Positions 47,223 to 56,422 of a stretch of DNA of 64,000 nucleotides are shown here, in pieces; within the stretch, counting starts at the first letter, position 1; each line of letters starts with the position of its first letter. The position numbers and the translations under genes are program-made. A model generated the notes under the pieces. It saw nothing but the letters and a program-made list of their open reading frames with translations, made no database searches and had not been told where the DNA came from. This DNA comes from CATOSP01 sp965197545 (GTDB lineage Bacteria; Chloroflexota; Dehalococcoidia; Lucifugimonadales; UBA3495): NCBI GenBank assembly GCA_965197545.1, contig CBDANJ010000008.1, forward strand, positions 1,426,001-1,490,000, in the 5' to 3' direction.

Positions 47223-48009
47223 CTAGGGCGTGTTAACACTGCGTAAGGCATCGAAGATGATGGCGAACAGGATGAACCCGAGGTAGAGCGCATCTAGTTT
47301 GTCATATCTGGTGAAGACCCGGCGAAAGCCCTTCAAGCGCCGGAACAGACGCTCCACTTCATTCCGTCGCCGGTACAACGTCTTCCGGTACAACGTCTTA
47401 TCGTACTCCCAGGGATGGGTACGGTTCTTTTTCGGCGGAACCACCGGCGTGTATCCCAATTGCGCCGCCAGATGGCGCGTTGCGTCTCCCTCATACGCCC
47501 GGTCCATCAATATAGCCGGGACTCCCTCCGGCGGTCCCATGCGGCGGAGCAATTTGCGTCCCTCCGGAGCATCGCGGGCTTGTCCTGGGGATAGGGAGAA
47601 GATCAGGGGTGTCCGGTCATCCGCGGCAACCATATGAAGCTTGGTGGTCCAGCCGCCCCGGGACTTGCCGATGGCCCGGGGGCCAGTTTTTTAACGCGCC
47701 TGCGCCGTCAGGATGCACCTTGACAATGGTGCTGTCCATCGAGACCACCTGAAGCTTGACCTTGATTATCCCAGCCCGCTGGAGTTGCTCGAATACCCGG
47801 TCCAGGACGCCCCTCTTGGACCAACGATTCATCCGGGTGTAGACGGTATGCCAATTGCCAAACCGGCAGGGCAGCCCCCGCCACTTGCAGCCCTGTTCGG
47901 CAACGTAAAGGATGGCATTGAGTACCTGAACATTGGGTATGCTGACGTTGCCCCGCTGCACCGGCAGGTATGGTGCAATGAGTTGATACTGCGCTTCGCT
48001 TAGTTCCAT
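47223..48009 (-). CDS. IS427-type transposase made through a likely -1 frameshift
   Basis: The first frame (MELSEAQYQLIAPYLP to DGAGALKN) and the second (GKSRGGWTTKLHMVAADDRT to AIIFDALRSVNTP) overlap. A run of six A on the coding strand (plus 47687-47692) in TTA AAA AAC allows a -1 slip, giving LKKTGPRAIGKSRGGWTTKL. This is the usual arrangement for the group, so the gene may be functional. The catalytic residues (SMDSTIVKVH, LMDRAYEGD, RRNEVERLFRRLKGF) are present. A 15-nt in-frame duplication (47370-47399) repeats KTLYR near the catalytic Glu. Confidence 0.8.
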
Positions 48010-48052
48010 GCCTGGATGGTATCATATTCAGACCTTTAGCGTGAACACCCCC
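47226..48052 (-). mobile_element. IS427-type (IS5 family) insertion sequence
   Basis: Ends GGGCGTGTTAAC and the complement of GGGGGTGTTCAC, flanked by TA at 47224-47225 and 48053-48054. Length (827 bp) and the two overlapping open frames fit the IS427 group. The insertion lies directly 5' of a phospholipase A2 gene and appears to have removed its beginning. Confidence 0.85.
47370..47399 (-). repeat. 15-nt tandem duplication in transposase gene
   Basis: CCGGTACAACGTCTT twice in a row; adds five codons in frame. Confidence 0.9.
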
Positions 48053-48084
48053 TAGGTCAGGCCCCCGCTCACGCCGCTCCCAGC

Positions 48085-48660
48085 ATGACGCAGCGACTGA
48101 CCGATTTAAACTATATCCGAGACCTCCCGTATAGTACGCGGGCCGGCCAGTACGACACGATACGAGCCGACCCCAGCTACAGTTGGATGGACTGGAGTCA
48201 AGACGGGTGCTCCTCGCCATCATCCGCGAGCACATATACCCATGCTTACGAACACGCGTGTCTCCGTCACGATTTCATGTGGAGGACACTGGCCGTGTCG
48301 GATGAGGCCACGGGACGCATCTGGAACGAGCGGAACAGGTGGGTTGCGGACAACGGTTTGCAGGATGACGCCAAGGCAGGATGCAATGCCACCTATACGG
48401 AACCGAGTGACTCGCGAAATCGGACCGGGTGCGTCATGTCGGCCAACCTGTTCTTCGGCGTCGTGCGTTCCCGGAAGTACGATCAGAACCGCACTTCCGA
48501 CGAGACACTGAGCACGGATCTCAATCCCTACGATTACATCCAATACCCGTCCGCCACGGCGATTATAGATTGTGGAGTGGTTGGGTCGTCCCACAGGTGC
48601 CTCCCGATTCACTATGTCGAGATTGATGGCCGCCCATTTCCCCCTCAGAACATCCCCTAA
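48085..48660 (+). CDS. Prokaryotic phospholipase A2-type protein, 5' end lost
   Basis: The frame has DGCSSP and the catalytic helix YEHACLRHDFMWRT, with the His62-Asp63 pair and Cys42/Cys59 of prokaryotic secreted phospholipase A2. It also has DDAKAGCNATY, with another expected cysteine. The first possible ATG is at 48085, but in-frame codons before it read APAHAAPS, like the end of a signal peptide with its cleavage site. Immediately before that lies the IS427-type element. The hydrophobic part of the signal and the true start were therefore lost. The remainder (191 residues) is intact. The family cleaves sn-2 acyl chains of phospholipids outside the cell. Confidence 0.75.
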   Translation: MTQRLTDLNYIRDLPYSTRAGQYDTIRADPSYSWMDWSQDGCSSPSSASTYTHAYEHACLRHDFMWRTLAVSDEATGRIWNERNRWVADNGLQDDAKAGCNATYTEPSDSRNRTGCVMSANLFFGVVRSRKYDQNRTSDETLSTDLNPYDYIQYPSATAIIDCGVVGSSHRCLPIHYVEIDGRPFPPQNIP

Positions 48661-48935
48661 ATAGCTCGGAGCCGCACCATTACAATGCAAGTCGTCCGGG
48701 CCAGCTTACAGGCCCCAGATGGACCGCCGACCGCCGTGAATTACGGCAATACCGGTGAATTGGTCCTGACCGTCACCTGGCCGCTCAGAGCAGGCAGGAG
48801 CGAAATCTCCGCAGCCTGTCCGACCGACAGCTCCACTGGGCGTGGGGTTCAAACCGTGTACCTGGACTAAGCCACGTACGTCCCGCCCACCGGCCCCCGA
48901 CGCTCGACAAGACCCTGGAGAGGACAACGCTGTAC
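48661..48935 (+). other. Short open frame, origin unclear
   Basis: From about 48685 an open frame reads QVVRASLQAPDGPPTAVNYG then TGELVLTVTWPL and stops at 48868. It is in the same frame as the phospholipase gene. The residues are protein-like but match no family I know. It may be a remnant of a domain once fused to a neighbour. Confidence 0.3.
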
Positions 48936-49813
48936 GTGACGGCGTGTGACGTTACCACCTTCAGTCAAGAGAACGATGATCTGCTGGATTTCCGTCCCAG
49001 AGAGGCTACCTACAACCCACTCACCAAGTGGACCAGACTCCGGACGGGTGGACAGATTCGTAACTACGAGAACATCAAGTCCAACTGCTGCGTGGGAACT
49101 CCACTGTCGTTGTCGGCATCGGGAGAAGCCGAAGTTTATGGCTCCTGGCTTGGCACAGATTGCGTCCATAGCCTACGGTTGCACTCATATATTGACTATC
49201 ACACTTTCACCGTTTATCAAACAGCCAACTTCATCATCGACCTAGAATACCAAGGTGACGTGGTAGATACCTACCTCTACCAAGTGGTCGGTGGAGTTGA
49301 ATCTCTTCTTGATCTTAATGACGACATAGACTATTTCACAAACTCCCGTATCTCCAGAAGTCTTGACCCCGGAACCTATAAAATAGGGGCATCAACATAT
49401 GACACAGGGAAGACTGGGGACTACAGGCTACGCATACGACAGGCTCCGTATCTGCCTTACCGGCGGCAGGCACAACGGTCAACATCTACACGACATGGAC
49501 CTCGACGGCTTGCGTATCTACTAGACGACCCGGGAGTTATGCCAATTACTACAGTTTCACGGTCGATGGTGTGTACTCCCCACAGGTAACGATTGACCTG
49601 ACTTCAGTCGACGCCGACCCATTCCTGTACTTGATACAGGGAGATAGCATCGCCGGCATCGGATACTTGGAATACGACGATGATGATGGAGCGTTGAATT
49701 ATGACTCGCAGATCATCAGAATGTTGCTACCAGATACCTACATCATAGTGGCCACTACCTACGGCAACAATGACATCGGGTCATATACGCTGAGCGTCAC
49801 CGGCCACAGATGA
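48936..49813 (+). pseudogene. Secreted protein with two PPC-like domains, frameshifted
   Basis: The first domain reads GSWLGTDCVHSLRLHSYIDY then HTFTVYQTANFIIDLEYQGD and ends in GTYKIGASTYDTGKTGDYRL. The second is TWTSTACVSTRRPGSYANYY then VTIDLTSVDADPFLYLIQGD and ends in NDIGSYTLSVTG. Both are bacterial pre-peptidase C-terminal (PPC) type beta-sandwiches. A one-base shift near 49455 separates them. The 5' end has no signal peptide in frame, so the gene is broken at both points. A strong terminator follows. Confidence 0.7.
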
Positions 49814-49834
49814 CCCGAACCCCGAGGTTCAGGA

Positions 49835-49866
49835 AGAAGGCCCACCGTTACTTCGGTGGGCCTTCT
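49835..49866 (+). terminator. Rho-independent-type terminator
   Basis: A 13-bp perfect stem (AGAAGGCCCACCG / CGGTGGGCCTTCT) with a six-base loop, 22 bases after the stop of the PPC-domain gene. The following GCTTTGGG is only weakly T-rich. Confidence 0.75.
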
Positions 49867-49916
49867 GCTTTGGGTGACACTCCCATGCGCGTGGCTTCTC
49901 GATGTTCGTACACGGC

Positions 49917-50270
49917 CTACCGCCGCCTTCTCAGAATTAACGACTCGGCGAGAACCCACGTGGCCACCGGCGCCGCTATGGTTGTGGCGACGGCCACAAT
50001 GCTCGCGCCTGGCGTTACCCAGTCGTCCCCTTCACCTGCCGTCGCATATGCCACCCAAAAAACAACAATACTGCGACGATCACATTCAGCACGACACCTG
50101 CAAGTCCAATAACGAGACCGATGCCCAACGACCGCGGAAGCGCATACCTTAGACGCACGCCTCCAGACGTGGACCGGCTGCAAGACACGCCACAGGCCGC
50201 GCCCGGGACGCGGGGCCATTACAGGAGGGCCGAACAAGAACACCAGCCAGAGCAAGGCGATAGTATTCAC
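49917..50270 (-). pseudogene. Small membrane protein, probably frameshifted
   Basis: The open frame has a hydrophobic start (MNTIALLWLVFLFGPPVM) and a hydrophobic end (ASIVAVATTIAAPVATWVLA). Between them a better membrane helix (GIGLVIGLAGVVLNVIVAVL) is found in another frame, at 50055-50120. This suggests a three-helix protein with two frame changes. No family is recognised. Confidence 0.35.
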
Positions 50271-50396
50271 TACCCCATACCCTCCACATCATCACAGGCT
50301 TGTCACACGCCCTAGTCTAGCGAGGGCTAGAGCGTATCATCGCAGTAAACACCAAGGCAAACCGGCGGGAGGACCACCAGGTCAATCGCGTCTCAA

Positions 50397-50800
50397 GCGG
50401 AGAGCAGTTTGATCAGATGATCTTCATGCCAGCGGGCCCGGAGCAATTCACCTTGGATGCCGGTTTTAGGGCTGGATTCGCGCTTCAGGATGTTGTGGGA
50501 AATATGGCGCAGGGTGGCATGTTTTGGAGAGCATGGACTTCGCGCACCCGGCTTTGGTCCTCCCGGTAGGTCACGTCCACGGTACAATGCAGGCAATTCT
50601 CAATTCCCCAGTGGTCGCGAATGGACTCCGGCATCAGGGCACCGGGCGCACGGAGACTGCCGATGTAAAAGCGGGACTGACCAGTCTCACCCTGGGCCAT
50701 CTCCTCCCGGGCGTTTACTTTGACCACCGCCTTCAGCCCAACCCACTGCTCCCCGCCGGAGCCTGGGCTAGTGAGAGGACATGGGCCCCAAATTCACTTA
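50397..50800 (-). pseudogene. ISAs1-type transposase C-terminal remnant
   Basis: DHWGIENCLHCTVDVTYRED then HATLRHISHNILKRESSPKT and ARWHEDHLIKLLSA make up the C-terminal part of an ISAs1 transposase, related to the one at 176-1410. A frame change lies near 50525. The N-terminal two thirds are missing. Confidence 0.7.
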
Positions 50801-51128
50801 GAAGCAGCCCCGAACGTGAGTGACGCAACCGCACGATGGCGTCAGTGCGAGGAAGAAGGTACGTACCAGACGCCGGTCGATCTGTTGGTCCAGCCACTCT
50901 TCCAACGGTCCGATGAAAGTTTACAGTAGATTGGCACCCTCCTGCCCTTGCTTCCGCCCGACCCCGTGTTGCAACACAAGAGAAGACCCCTCCTGGTGGG
51001 TGGGTGATAATTCCATTCCACCTGAAGGGGTCTTTCTGTGTCCCCGGTTCTTTATACCAGTTTCAACTTTTTAACCAAAATCCTGGATGACTCATGTCTC
51101 GGCTGCAGAGGTCTAGGTCGGTAATTCG
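50801..51128. other. Intergenic with a long inverted repeat
   Basis: No gene is supported. AAGACCCCT at 50983-50991 pairs with the complementary bases of 51025-51034, with a nested GGTGG/CCACC pair. The hairpin may be a transposon end or a weak terminator at the end of the ferredoxin gene. Confidence 0.4.
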
Positions 51129-51353
51129 CTATGGAAACAAGGTCTCCCCAGTCCCCTCTTCGACCACCGTAATGGCGCTTACAGGGCAGTTCTCCGCTGC
51201 CTCCAGGATATTTGCCGCGGCATCCGCCTCTGGGTCAGCCATTTCCGACTGCCGGATTTCGTTAAGAACGAACACCTTAGGGGCAAAGGTTTCACACATT
51301 GCGTTCCCAACGCAGACATCGTGGTCCACAGATATGCGAAGCTCGGGCGCCAT
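51129..51353 (-). CDS. 3Fe-4S ferredoxin (P450 redox partner type)
   Basis: A 74-residue ferredoxin starting MAPELRISVDHDVCVGN. Three cysteines are placed as in actinobacterial P450 ferredoxins: two in DVCVGNAMC (Cx5C) and one in ENCPVSAI. The fourth ligand is missing, hence a 3Fe-4S cluster. The start at 51353 is preceded by GGAGG at ideal spacing; an ATG eight codons upstream is possible. It is 116 bases downstream of the P450 gene on the same strand, its probable partner. Confidence 0.9.
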   Translation of the reverse strand: MAPELRISVDHDVCVGNAMCETFAPKVFVLNEIRQSEMADPEADAAANILEAAENCPVSAITVVEEGTGETLFP

Positions 51354-51469
51354 GCCCACCTCCGCGATCAGCGACAAAGGCAGAATCTTAAACGCAACGA
51401 TCGGAGGACTTGAGGACCGCTAGCCGAATACCCTTACGCCCCAATTCCTGTCCGTCGCCGCCATTGCGC

Positions 51470-52690
51470 CTACCTCCATGAAACCGGAAGGGAGACTAGG
51501 GAACGGAAACCGATGGTGGGCGCGTATTCCAGGTCCTCGGTTTTCAGATAAAGGGAATCGAACCGTTTAGCTAGGGCCTTGAAAGCCTCCTGTCCCTCCA
51601 TTCGTGCCAGATTCACGCCCAGGCAGTGATGGACACCGGAGCCAAAGCCCACATGGCGGTTGGGCCAGCGGGTGATGTCAAACGTGTCGGGCTCATCGAA
51701 CGTCCTGGGATCACGGTTGGCGGAGGAGATCATCCACCTGACGGATTCCCCTTCGCGAATAAGAGTCCCTCCAACTTCCACGTCCTCCGTAGCTATCCGC
51801 TGGATGCCCTTGACTGGAGGATCGTAGCGCAGACACTCTTCCGTGGCCCGCAGCATCCTACCCTCGGGGTCCTGCCGTAATATCTCCCACTGCTCGGGAT
51901 TGCGGATGAAGGCAAGAGTACCGTTACAGATCAGGTTCAGAGTAGTGACATGTCCGGCTATCAGCAGCAGCACCGCAGCGGCTAGCGTCTCCTCCCGATT
52001 GTAGACTCCACTCCGTTCACCACTGACCACCAAAGAGAGGAGATCGTCCGTGGGGTTGATCAGCCTCTCTTCCACCAATGGAACCAAATACTCCCTCATC
52101 TTTATTTGGCCTTCGGCTGCCGCCTTGGTGCGGTCGGCTCCCTCTCCTCCATTGGCAAGCAGCTTGGTCGCCAGCTCCTTGATGTAAAGCCGATCCTCAG
52201 GGGGAACGCCCATCATCTGGGCGATGACCAGAAGAGGAAGAGGAGCGGCAAAGTCTCCCATGACGTCCATCTCACCCTTCTCCTCCACCTGGTCAAGGAG
52301 GAATTTGATCGCAGACTGTACCATGGAGCGCCAGGCGTCGATTTTCTTAGGATTGAAGTACCCGTGGAGCACCATCCGCATATCAGTGTGCTCCGGCCGG
52401 TCATGCTGGATGAAGCTATTGGCTCCCAAGGCCCGTATGAGGTCATTCAGCTCTATGTCGGCCTCATCTATCGGCGGCAGGGGTGGCCTGGTGTCTCTCT
52501 TAAAATTCTCCGAGGAGAATAGTTCGTGGTGGCGGGCGGTCCAGACCAGGTCGTCATAGCGGGTGATTATCCACTGGCGAAGCTTTTCGTTCCAGTGTAT
52601 TGGGTCCTCCTCCCTGAGCCTTCCGAAATAGGTGTAAGGGTCCGCCATAACCTCTGGAGCGAAGAGATTGTCGTCGATGGCAGTAACCAT
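51470..52690 (-). CDS. Cytochrome P450
   Basis: A 406-residue soluble bacterial P450. The ATG at 52690 is preceded by AGGAGG; the longer open frame upstream runs into non-coding DNA. It has the I-helix LLLIAGHVTTLN, the ExxR in ATEECLRYDPP, FDITRWPNRHVGFGSGVHHC and the haem loop ending HHCLG with the axial cysteine. The I-helix reads AGHVTT, so the acidic residue found in most P450s (AGHETT or AGDDTT) is Val, which could alter proton delivery. Ferredoxin downstream likely serves as electron donor. Confidence 0.94.
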   Translation of the reverse strand: MVTAIDDNLFAPEVMADPYTYFGRLREEDPIHWNEKLRQWIITRYDDLVWTARHHELFSSENFKRDTRPPLPPIDEADIELNDLIRALGANSFIQHDRPEHTDMRMVLHGYFNPKKIDAWRSMVQSAIKFLLDQVEEKGEMDVMGDFAAPLPLLVIAQMMGVPPEDRLYIKELATKLLANGGEGADRTKAAAEGQIKMREYLVPLVEERLINPTDDLLSLVVSGERSGVYNREETLAAAVLLLIAGHVTTLNLICNGTLAFIRNPEQWEILRQDPEGRMLRATEECLRYDPPVKGIQRIATEDVEVGGTLIREGESVRWMISSANRDPRTFDEPDTFDITRWPNRHVGFGSGVHHCLGVNLARMEGQEAFKALAKRFDSLYLKTEDLEYAPTIGFRSLVSLPVSWR

Positions 52691-52825
52691 GAATCCTCCT
52701 GCTGGACATTTGATTTTTGCGGAGACCTTCGCGGGAGTTCCTACGATTAGGTTCAAACTATCTGCGTCACACGACGTTATTGTAGCAGACCGTTTAGATA
52801 GGTTCCAGCCGCCACCCTTCAATGA

Positions 52826-52990
52826 CAGGGGCTTTTCATTCGCCCTCTCCCGTGGGGAGAGGGCTGAGGTGAGGGACAACTCTCCCTGCAATGGTAGTAG
52901 CTGCGGCTAGTCAGTTTGCGTGGAAACCCCCTCACCCTGACCCTCTCCCAGAGGGAGAGGGGGCACCTTTCTGAAAATGAAATGACCCTG
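52826..52990. mobile_element. 165-bp MITE, second copy, ISAs1-like ends
   Basis: Same length and about 90 percent identical by eye to the element at 39013-39177. Ends CAGGGGCTTTTCATT and AATGAAATGACCCTG. No clear target duplication remains. A lone related end (CTGGAAAATGAAAGGTCCCCTG) is found at 53094-53115. The copy lies upstream of the P450 gene, about 135 bases from its start. Confidence 0.85.
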
Positions 52991-53144
52991 GGGTAACTGG
53001 TGTGGGCCATCAGACTGCCGGTTTCTGACCCCTTCAAGGCTGTCTGAGGAGCCAATGCTAAATGCGGCGCTGAGTGTGCGGTGGGCTACTGTTCTGGAAA
53101 ATGAAAGGTCCCCTGCGCGGGCTGGCGAATCGAGTCCCTTTGAG

Positions 53145-53891
53145 TTATTGGGGGTCAGGAGTGGGGAGCGGATCGACTAATCCCAGCAATACGGAAAAGG
53201 TGGCAATCCAGGTGAGGACTCCTATCATGCAAAAGAACACTTCCGAGGGGTAAATACGGGCGGGGGACAAGGGACCGTGGCTGATGTTTTGCCAGTAACG
53301 GTTGAGGTTCCCTTGAACGTGCGTGACGACTCCCGCCAGAATCAAGATCGACAAAACGGTCAACCCGAACGCGGCCCATGGTCCCCACTCAGACACCGGG
53401 GCAGCTCCCGCAATTCCCCCGTTTATTTGCAGCGCGGCCAGGTCCATGAGCCAAGTCCCGAATATCAAAAACACAGTCATGAGGGCGTTAATTGACGTGG
53501 GGACACTCGCCTCATTCATGAGGTCCCGGAAGGACCGCATGTGTGCGTGGATGCGAAACAGACTGTAAATGGGTACAAGCAACGAGAGTGCGTGCCATAC
53601 CGGATAGGCCTCTTCTCCCGTGTGCTCTTGATAGTGTTTCCAGGTCAGATAGAACCAGTAGAAGAAGTAAAGGCCGTGAGAGACCAGAGTCATCAAGAGG
53701 ACCCGTTGGGTTGGTATGAGATATGAGGCGGCCGGAACGCTTAACTCCGCATATTGACTGGATGTGAGAGGGGTCGCTCTGGACTGCGTGGAGAGTTCCT
53801 GGCCGCAGAATCCGCAGAACCGGGCAGGAGCATCAACGTGCTTACCGCAACTGGCGCAGGTCAAGGTATTGCTATTGGGGCGAGTTTCCAC
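53145..53891 (-). CDS. Membrane protein with N-terminal zinc ribbon (DUF4234-like)
   Basis: A 248-residue protein with a short zinc ribbon at the N-terminus (CASCGKHVDAPARFCGFC; C12, C15, C26, C29) and about six hydrophobic segments afterwards (VLLMTLVSHGLYFFYWFYLT, then LSLLVPIYSLFRIHAHMRSF). LYFFYWFYLTWKHYQEHTGE has the look of the DUF4234 fold. Function unknown. It is 18 bases downstream of the CoA transferase gene. Confidence 0.75.
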   Translation of the reverse strand: METRPNSNTLTCASCGKHVDAPARFCGFCGQELSTQSRATPLTSSQYAELSVPAASYLIPTQRVLLMTLVSHGLYFFYWFYLTWKHYQEHTGEEAYPVWHALSLLVPIYSLFRIHAHMRSFRDLMNEASVPTSINALMTVFLIFGTWLMDLAALQINGGIAGAAPVSEWGPWAAFGLTVLSILILAGVVTHVQGNLNRYWQNISHGPLSPARIYPSEVFFCMIGVLTWIATFSVLLGLVDPLPTPDPQ

Positions 53892-53908
53892 TGACCGTTG
53901 GTTCCCGG

Positions 53909-55099
53909 CTAACCTATTGTTCTTTCGGCCCTGAGCCGGGCTATTTCTCCGTCGTCGTAGCCCAACTCACGGAGCACTTCCTCGGTATGCTGCCCCACTT
54001 CGGGCGCCGGAGACCGGATGCTGCCGGGCGTGTCCGACAGTCGTACCGGAATATTGACCATGTCCACCGCGCCTGCCTGGGAATGGCTCTGCACGGCAAG
54101 CATGTCGTTAGCCTGGATCTGAGGGTCGGTGAACAGTTCGTCCCGCTCCAGTACGGGGGCTGCCGGAACGTCGGCTTCTTCCAATAGTTGCAACCAGTGG
54201 TCGCGAGGTTTGGTGGAGAGGATACCGGAGATCAGCGCGTGCAACTCGGCGCTCCTCTGGGCCCGCTTCAGGTTGTCGGCATAGTCCGGGTCATTTAACA
54301 GGTGCTCCACTTCTAACGCCCGGCATAAACCGGCAAACTGTTGGTCGCTAAGCACCACCATAATGACGAAGCCGCCGTCCTGGCATCGGTAAGGTGAGTA
54401 AAGGGCCTGCCTGGAAAAGTCGGTCTCTTCTTGCTGCCGCGCCGCTTCCGCCTCGGTCCTGACCAGGTCCACCATCTGCATGGCTAGGGCCATGTGCAGC
54501 AGCGAGGTCTCAACCTTCTGGCCGTGTCCAGTTTTGTGGCGCACCAGCAGGGCGAGGGTTATCCCGTAAGCCAGGGCGATGGGAGCGGATGAGTCGGCGA
54601 CCCATACCCCGCTTGAGATGGGTATCCCTTCCTCGTCCCGCCTCTTGCTAAGGATACCCGACAGTGACTGGAATAGCAGGTCGTAACCGCGCCGGTTGGC
54701 ATAGGGTCCTTCCTTGCCGAATGCGGACACCGCAGCGTAGACGATTCCGGGATTGCGTCGCCTTAGCGTTTCGTAGTCATAGCCGAGCCGGTCCTCCACT
54801 CCGGGCCTGAAGTTGTGGATGAAGACATCGGCCAGGTCGGTCAGCCCGTAAACTATTTTCTGGCCCTCTGGCGTGGAAATGTCCACCGCCATCCCGCGCT
54901 TGTTGCGGTTGAGGGGCAAGAAGGACCGGCTCTCACCGTTGGGAAGCGGCGGTTGGGTGAATACCCTACGCGCGTCATCGCCCCATACTGGCTCGATCTT
55001 AATCACATCCGCGCCCTGGTCCGCCAGGTACATCCCTGTACCTGGCGCCGCCCAAACTTGGGCGGCCTCAACGACTCTGATGCCTTCCAACGCCAGCAT
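53909..55099 (-). CDS. CaiB/BaiF-type CoA transferase (class III)
   Basis: A 396-residue class III CoA transferase: LEGIRVVEAAQVWAAPGTGM, DVIKIEPVWGDDARR, NRNKRGMAVDISTPEGQKI, FIHNFRPGVEDRLGYDYETL and YAAVSAFGKEGPY all match. The catalytic Asp is probably in VADSSAP near residue 167. The family moves CoA between carboxylic acids, for example formyl/oxalyl, carnitine or bile-acid derivatives. It is 16 bases downstream of the VWA gene, so it belongs to the same operon. The acceptor is unknown. Confidence 0.92.
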   Translation of the reverse strand: MLALEGIRVVEAAQVWAAPGTGMYLADQGADVIKIEPVWGDDARRVFTQPPLPNGESRSFLPLNRNKRGMAVDISTPEGQKIVYGLTDLADVFIHNFRPGVEDRLGYDYETLRRRNPGIVYAAVSAFGKEGPYANRRGYDLLFQSLSGILSKRRDEEGIPISSGVWVADSSAPIALAYGITLALLVRHKTGHGQKVETSLLHMALAMQMVDLVRTEAEAARQQEETDFSRQALYSPYRCQDGGFVIMVVLSDQQFAGLCRALEVEHLLNDPDYADNLKRAQRSAELHALISGILSTKPRDHWLQLLEEADVPAAPVLERDELFTDPQIQANDMLAVQSHSQAGAVDMVNIPVRLSDTPGSIRSPAPEVGQHTEEVLRELGYDDGEIARLRAERTIG

Positions 55100-55114
55100 A
55101 AGGACGCCTCCGGG

Positions 55115-56422
55115 TTAGCGGCGCCTCCCCCAAGCGGGGTGACGGAAAGTGGGCGCGAGGGAAGGATCGATTTCTCGGTACTCCGGTTGAGGGGATTCCG
55201 GTTCGGGCTCGTCGGGCTCCGGAGCGCGGTAGGGCTTGCCCAAGGTCCGCTGCTCCCCTAGGCTGTTCAGGTGGTTGGCAAGACCTTCCAAACTGTTAAG
55301 GTTATGGACCGGCAGGAAATCGTCCACGTACGGTAGAGCCGCTTGAATCCCGCGGGTCAATGGTTCGTAAACCGGCGAACCCAGCAGCGGGTTCAACCAA
55401 ATTAGACGGTGGCAGCTACGTTGAAGCCGCGACATTTCCCGGCCTAGCAACTCTGGGTCACCCCGGTCCCAGCCGTCGGAAATGACCAGCACGACGGGTC
55501 CACCTGTACCGACCCGGCGCAGCCACTGGAAGTTAAACGTCTTGATGGCCTGGCCGATGCGTGTCCCGCCCGCCCAGTCTGGCACCGCCCTTGAGACCTC
55601 ATCGACCGCCTGGTCGATGCTTCTATGGTTGAGGAACCTTGTGATCCGGGTAAGCCTGGTGGCAAACAGGAACGCTTCGATCTGCTGGGGTCCACGGGCC
55701 ACGCTGTGGATGAAGTGGAGAAGCATCCGCGTGTAACGCTCCATTGACCCGCTAACGTCGCAGATGAGCACCAGGGGCCTGACCCGGTCTTTCCGTTCCT
55801 GGGTGGCCAATTCCAGGAACTCGCCGCCGTACTGGATATTCCTGCGAAGGGTACGGCGCAGGTCGATGGATGCGCCGGCGCCGCGGCGAAGCCTGCGGGT
55901 CCGCCGTTTCCCCAAGTCCCAGTAAAGCTCGGACATCATCCGGCGGGCGTCAGAAATCTCCGAGGAAGTAAAGTCCGCGAAGTCCTTGGCCCTAAGGACT
56001 TCACGTGCGCTATAGGTCCGCGACAGGTCAATGCTGTCCCCAGGCGCGCCGCCTTCACCTGCATCAGTGGAGCCCGGCTCGGAGCCAGCCGGCGGCGGCC
56101 CGACCTCCGGCCTGCGGTAACGCCGTTCCTCACCCAACGACTTGATGTCGCGGTTTATTTGACGTGTCGCGGGCCTCCTCCAGAAGACTTCGAACGCCTC
56201 ATCGAACAGGGGGAGGTCCTGTTTCCGGTGCACCAGGATGCAGCGGGCGGCCTGTCTAAAGTCCTGCTTGCGGCCAAAGGGCGCGTGTTCGATGGCGCGC
56301 ACCATGTCGAGCATGTTGCCCGAACCCACGTCCAGCCCCATCTTGCGCAGCACTTCCCCGAAAAGCAGCAGGCTTCGGAGGATGTGGCCTTGCCCGTTCT
56401 GGTTGCTAACCACCGCCGCCAC
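55115..56422 (-). CDS. VWA-domain protein, CoxE type
   Basis: About 435 residues. The N-terminal part (LLLFGEVLRKMGLDVGSGNM, LPLFDEAFEVFWRRP) and central basic/acidic linker precede a von Willebrand A domain with the metal site LICDVSGSMERYTRM (DxSxS), then TRLTRITRFLNHRSIDQAVD, GGTRIGQAI and VVLVISDGWDRGDPELL. A GTG near 56422, overlapping the end of the AAA gene by 17 bases, is the likely start; other GTG codons are close. CoxD/CoxE pairs are chaperone-like partners for installing the copper-sulfur centre of CO dehydrogenase and related molybdenum hydroxylases. None of those is in the window. Confidence 0.85.
   Translation of the reverse strand: MAAVVSNQNGQGHILRSLLLFGEVLRKMGLDVGSGNMLDMVRAIEHAPFGRKQDFRQAARCILVHRKQDLPLFDEAFEVFWRRPATRQINRDIKSLGEERRYRRPEVGPPPAGSEPGSTDAGEGGAPGDSIDLSRTYSAREVLRAKDFADFTSSEISDARRMMSELYWDLGKRRTRRLRRGAGASIDLRRTLRRNIQYGGEFLELATQERKDRVRPLVLICDVSGSMERYTRMLLHFIHSVARGPQQIEAFLFATRLTRITRFLNHRSIDQAVDEVSRAVPDWAGGTRIGQAIKTFNFQWLRRVGTGGPVVLVISDGWDRGDPELLGREMSRLQRSCHRLIWLNPLLGSPVYEPLTRGIQAALPYVDDFLPVHNLNSLEGLANHLNSLGEQRTLGKPYRAPEPDEPEPESPQPEYREIDPSLAPTFRHPAWGRRR

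Noticed and set aside
47687..47692. Frameshift in the IS427-type transposase as a pseudogene lesion
   Set aside because: A six-A slippery run at the join and the usual two-frame arrangement of this IS group make programmed -1 frameshifting more likely.
52844..52891. Upstream start for the P450, 67 codons earlier
   Set aside because: The extra residues derive from the MITE and intergenic DNA and lack a ribosome binding site, while the ATG at 52690 has AGGAGG at good spacing.
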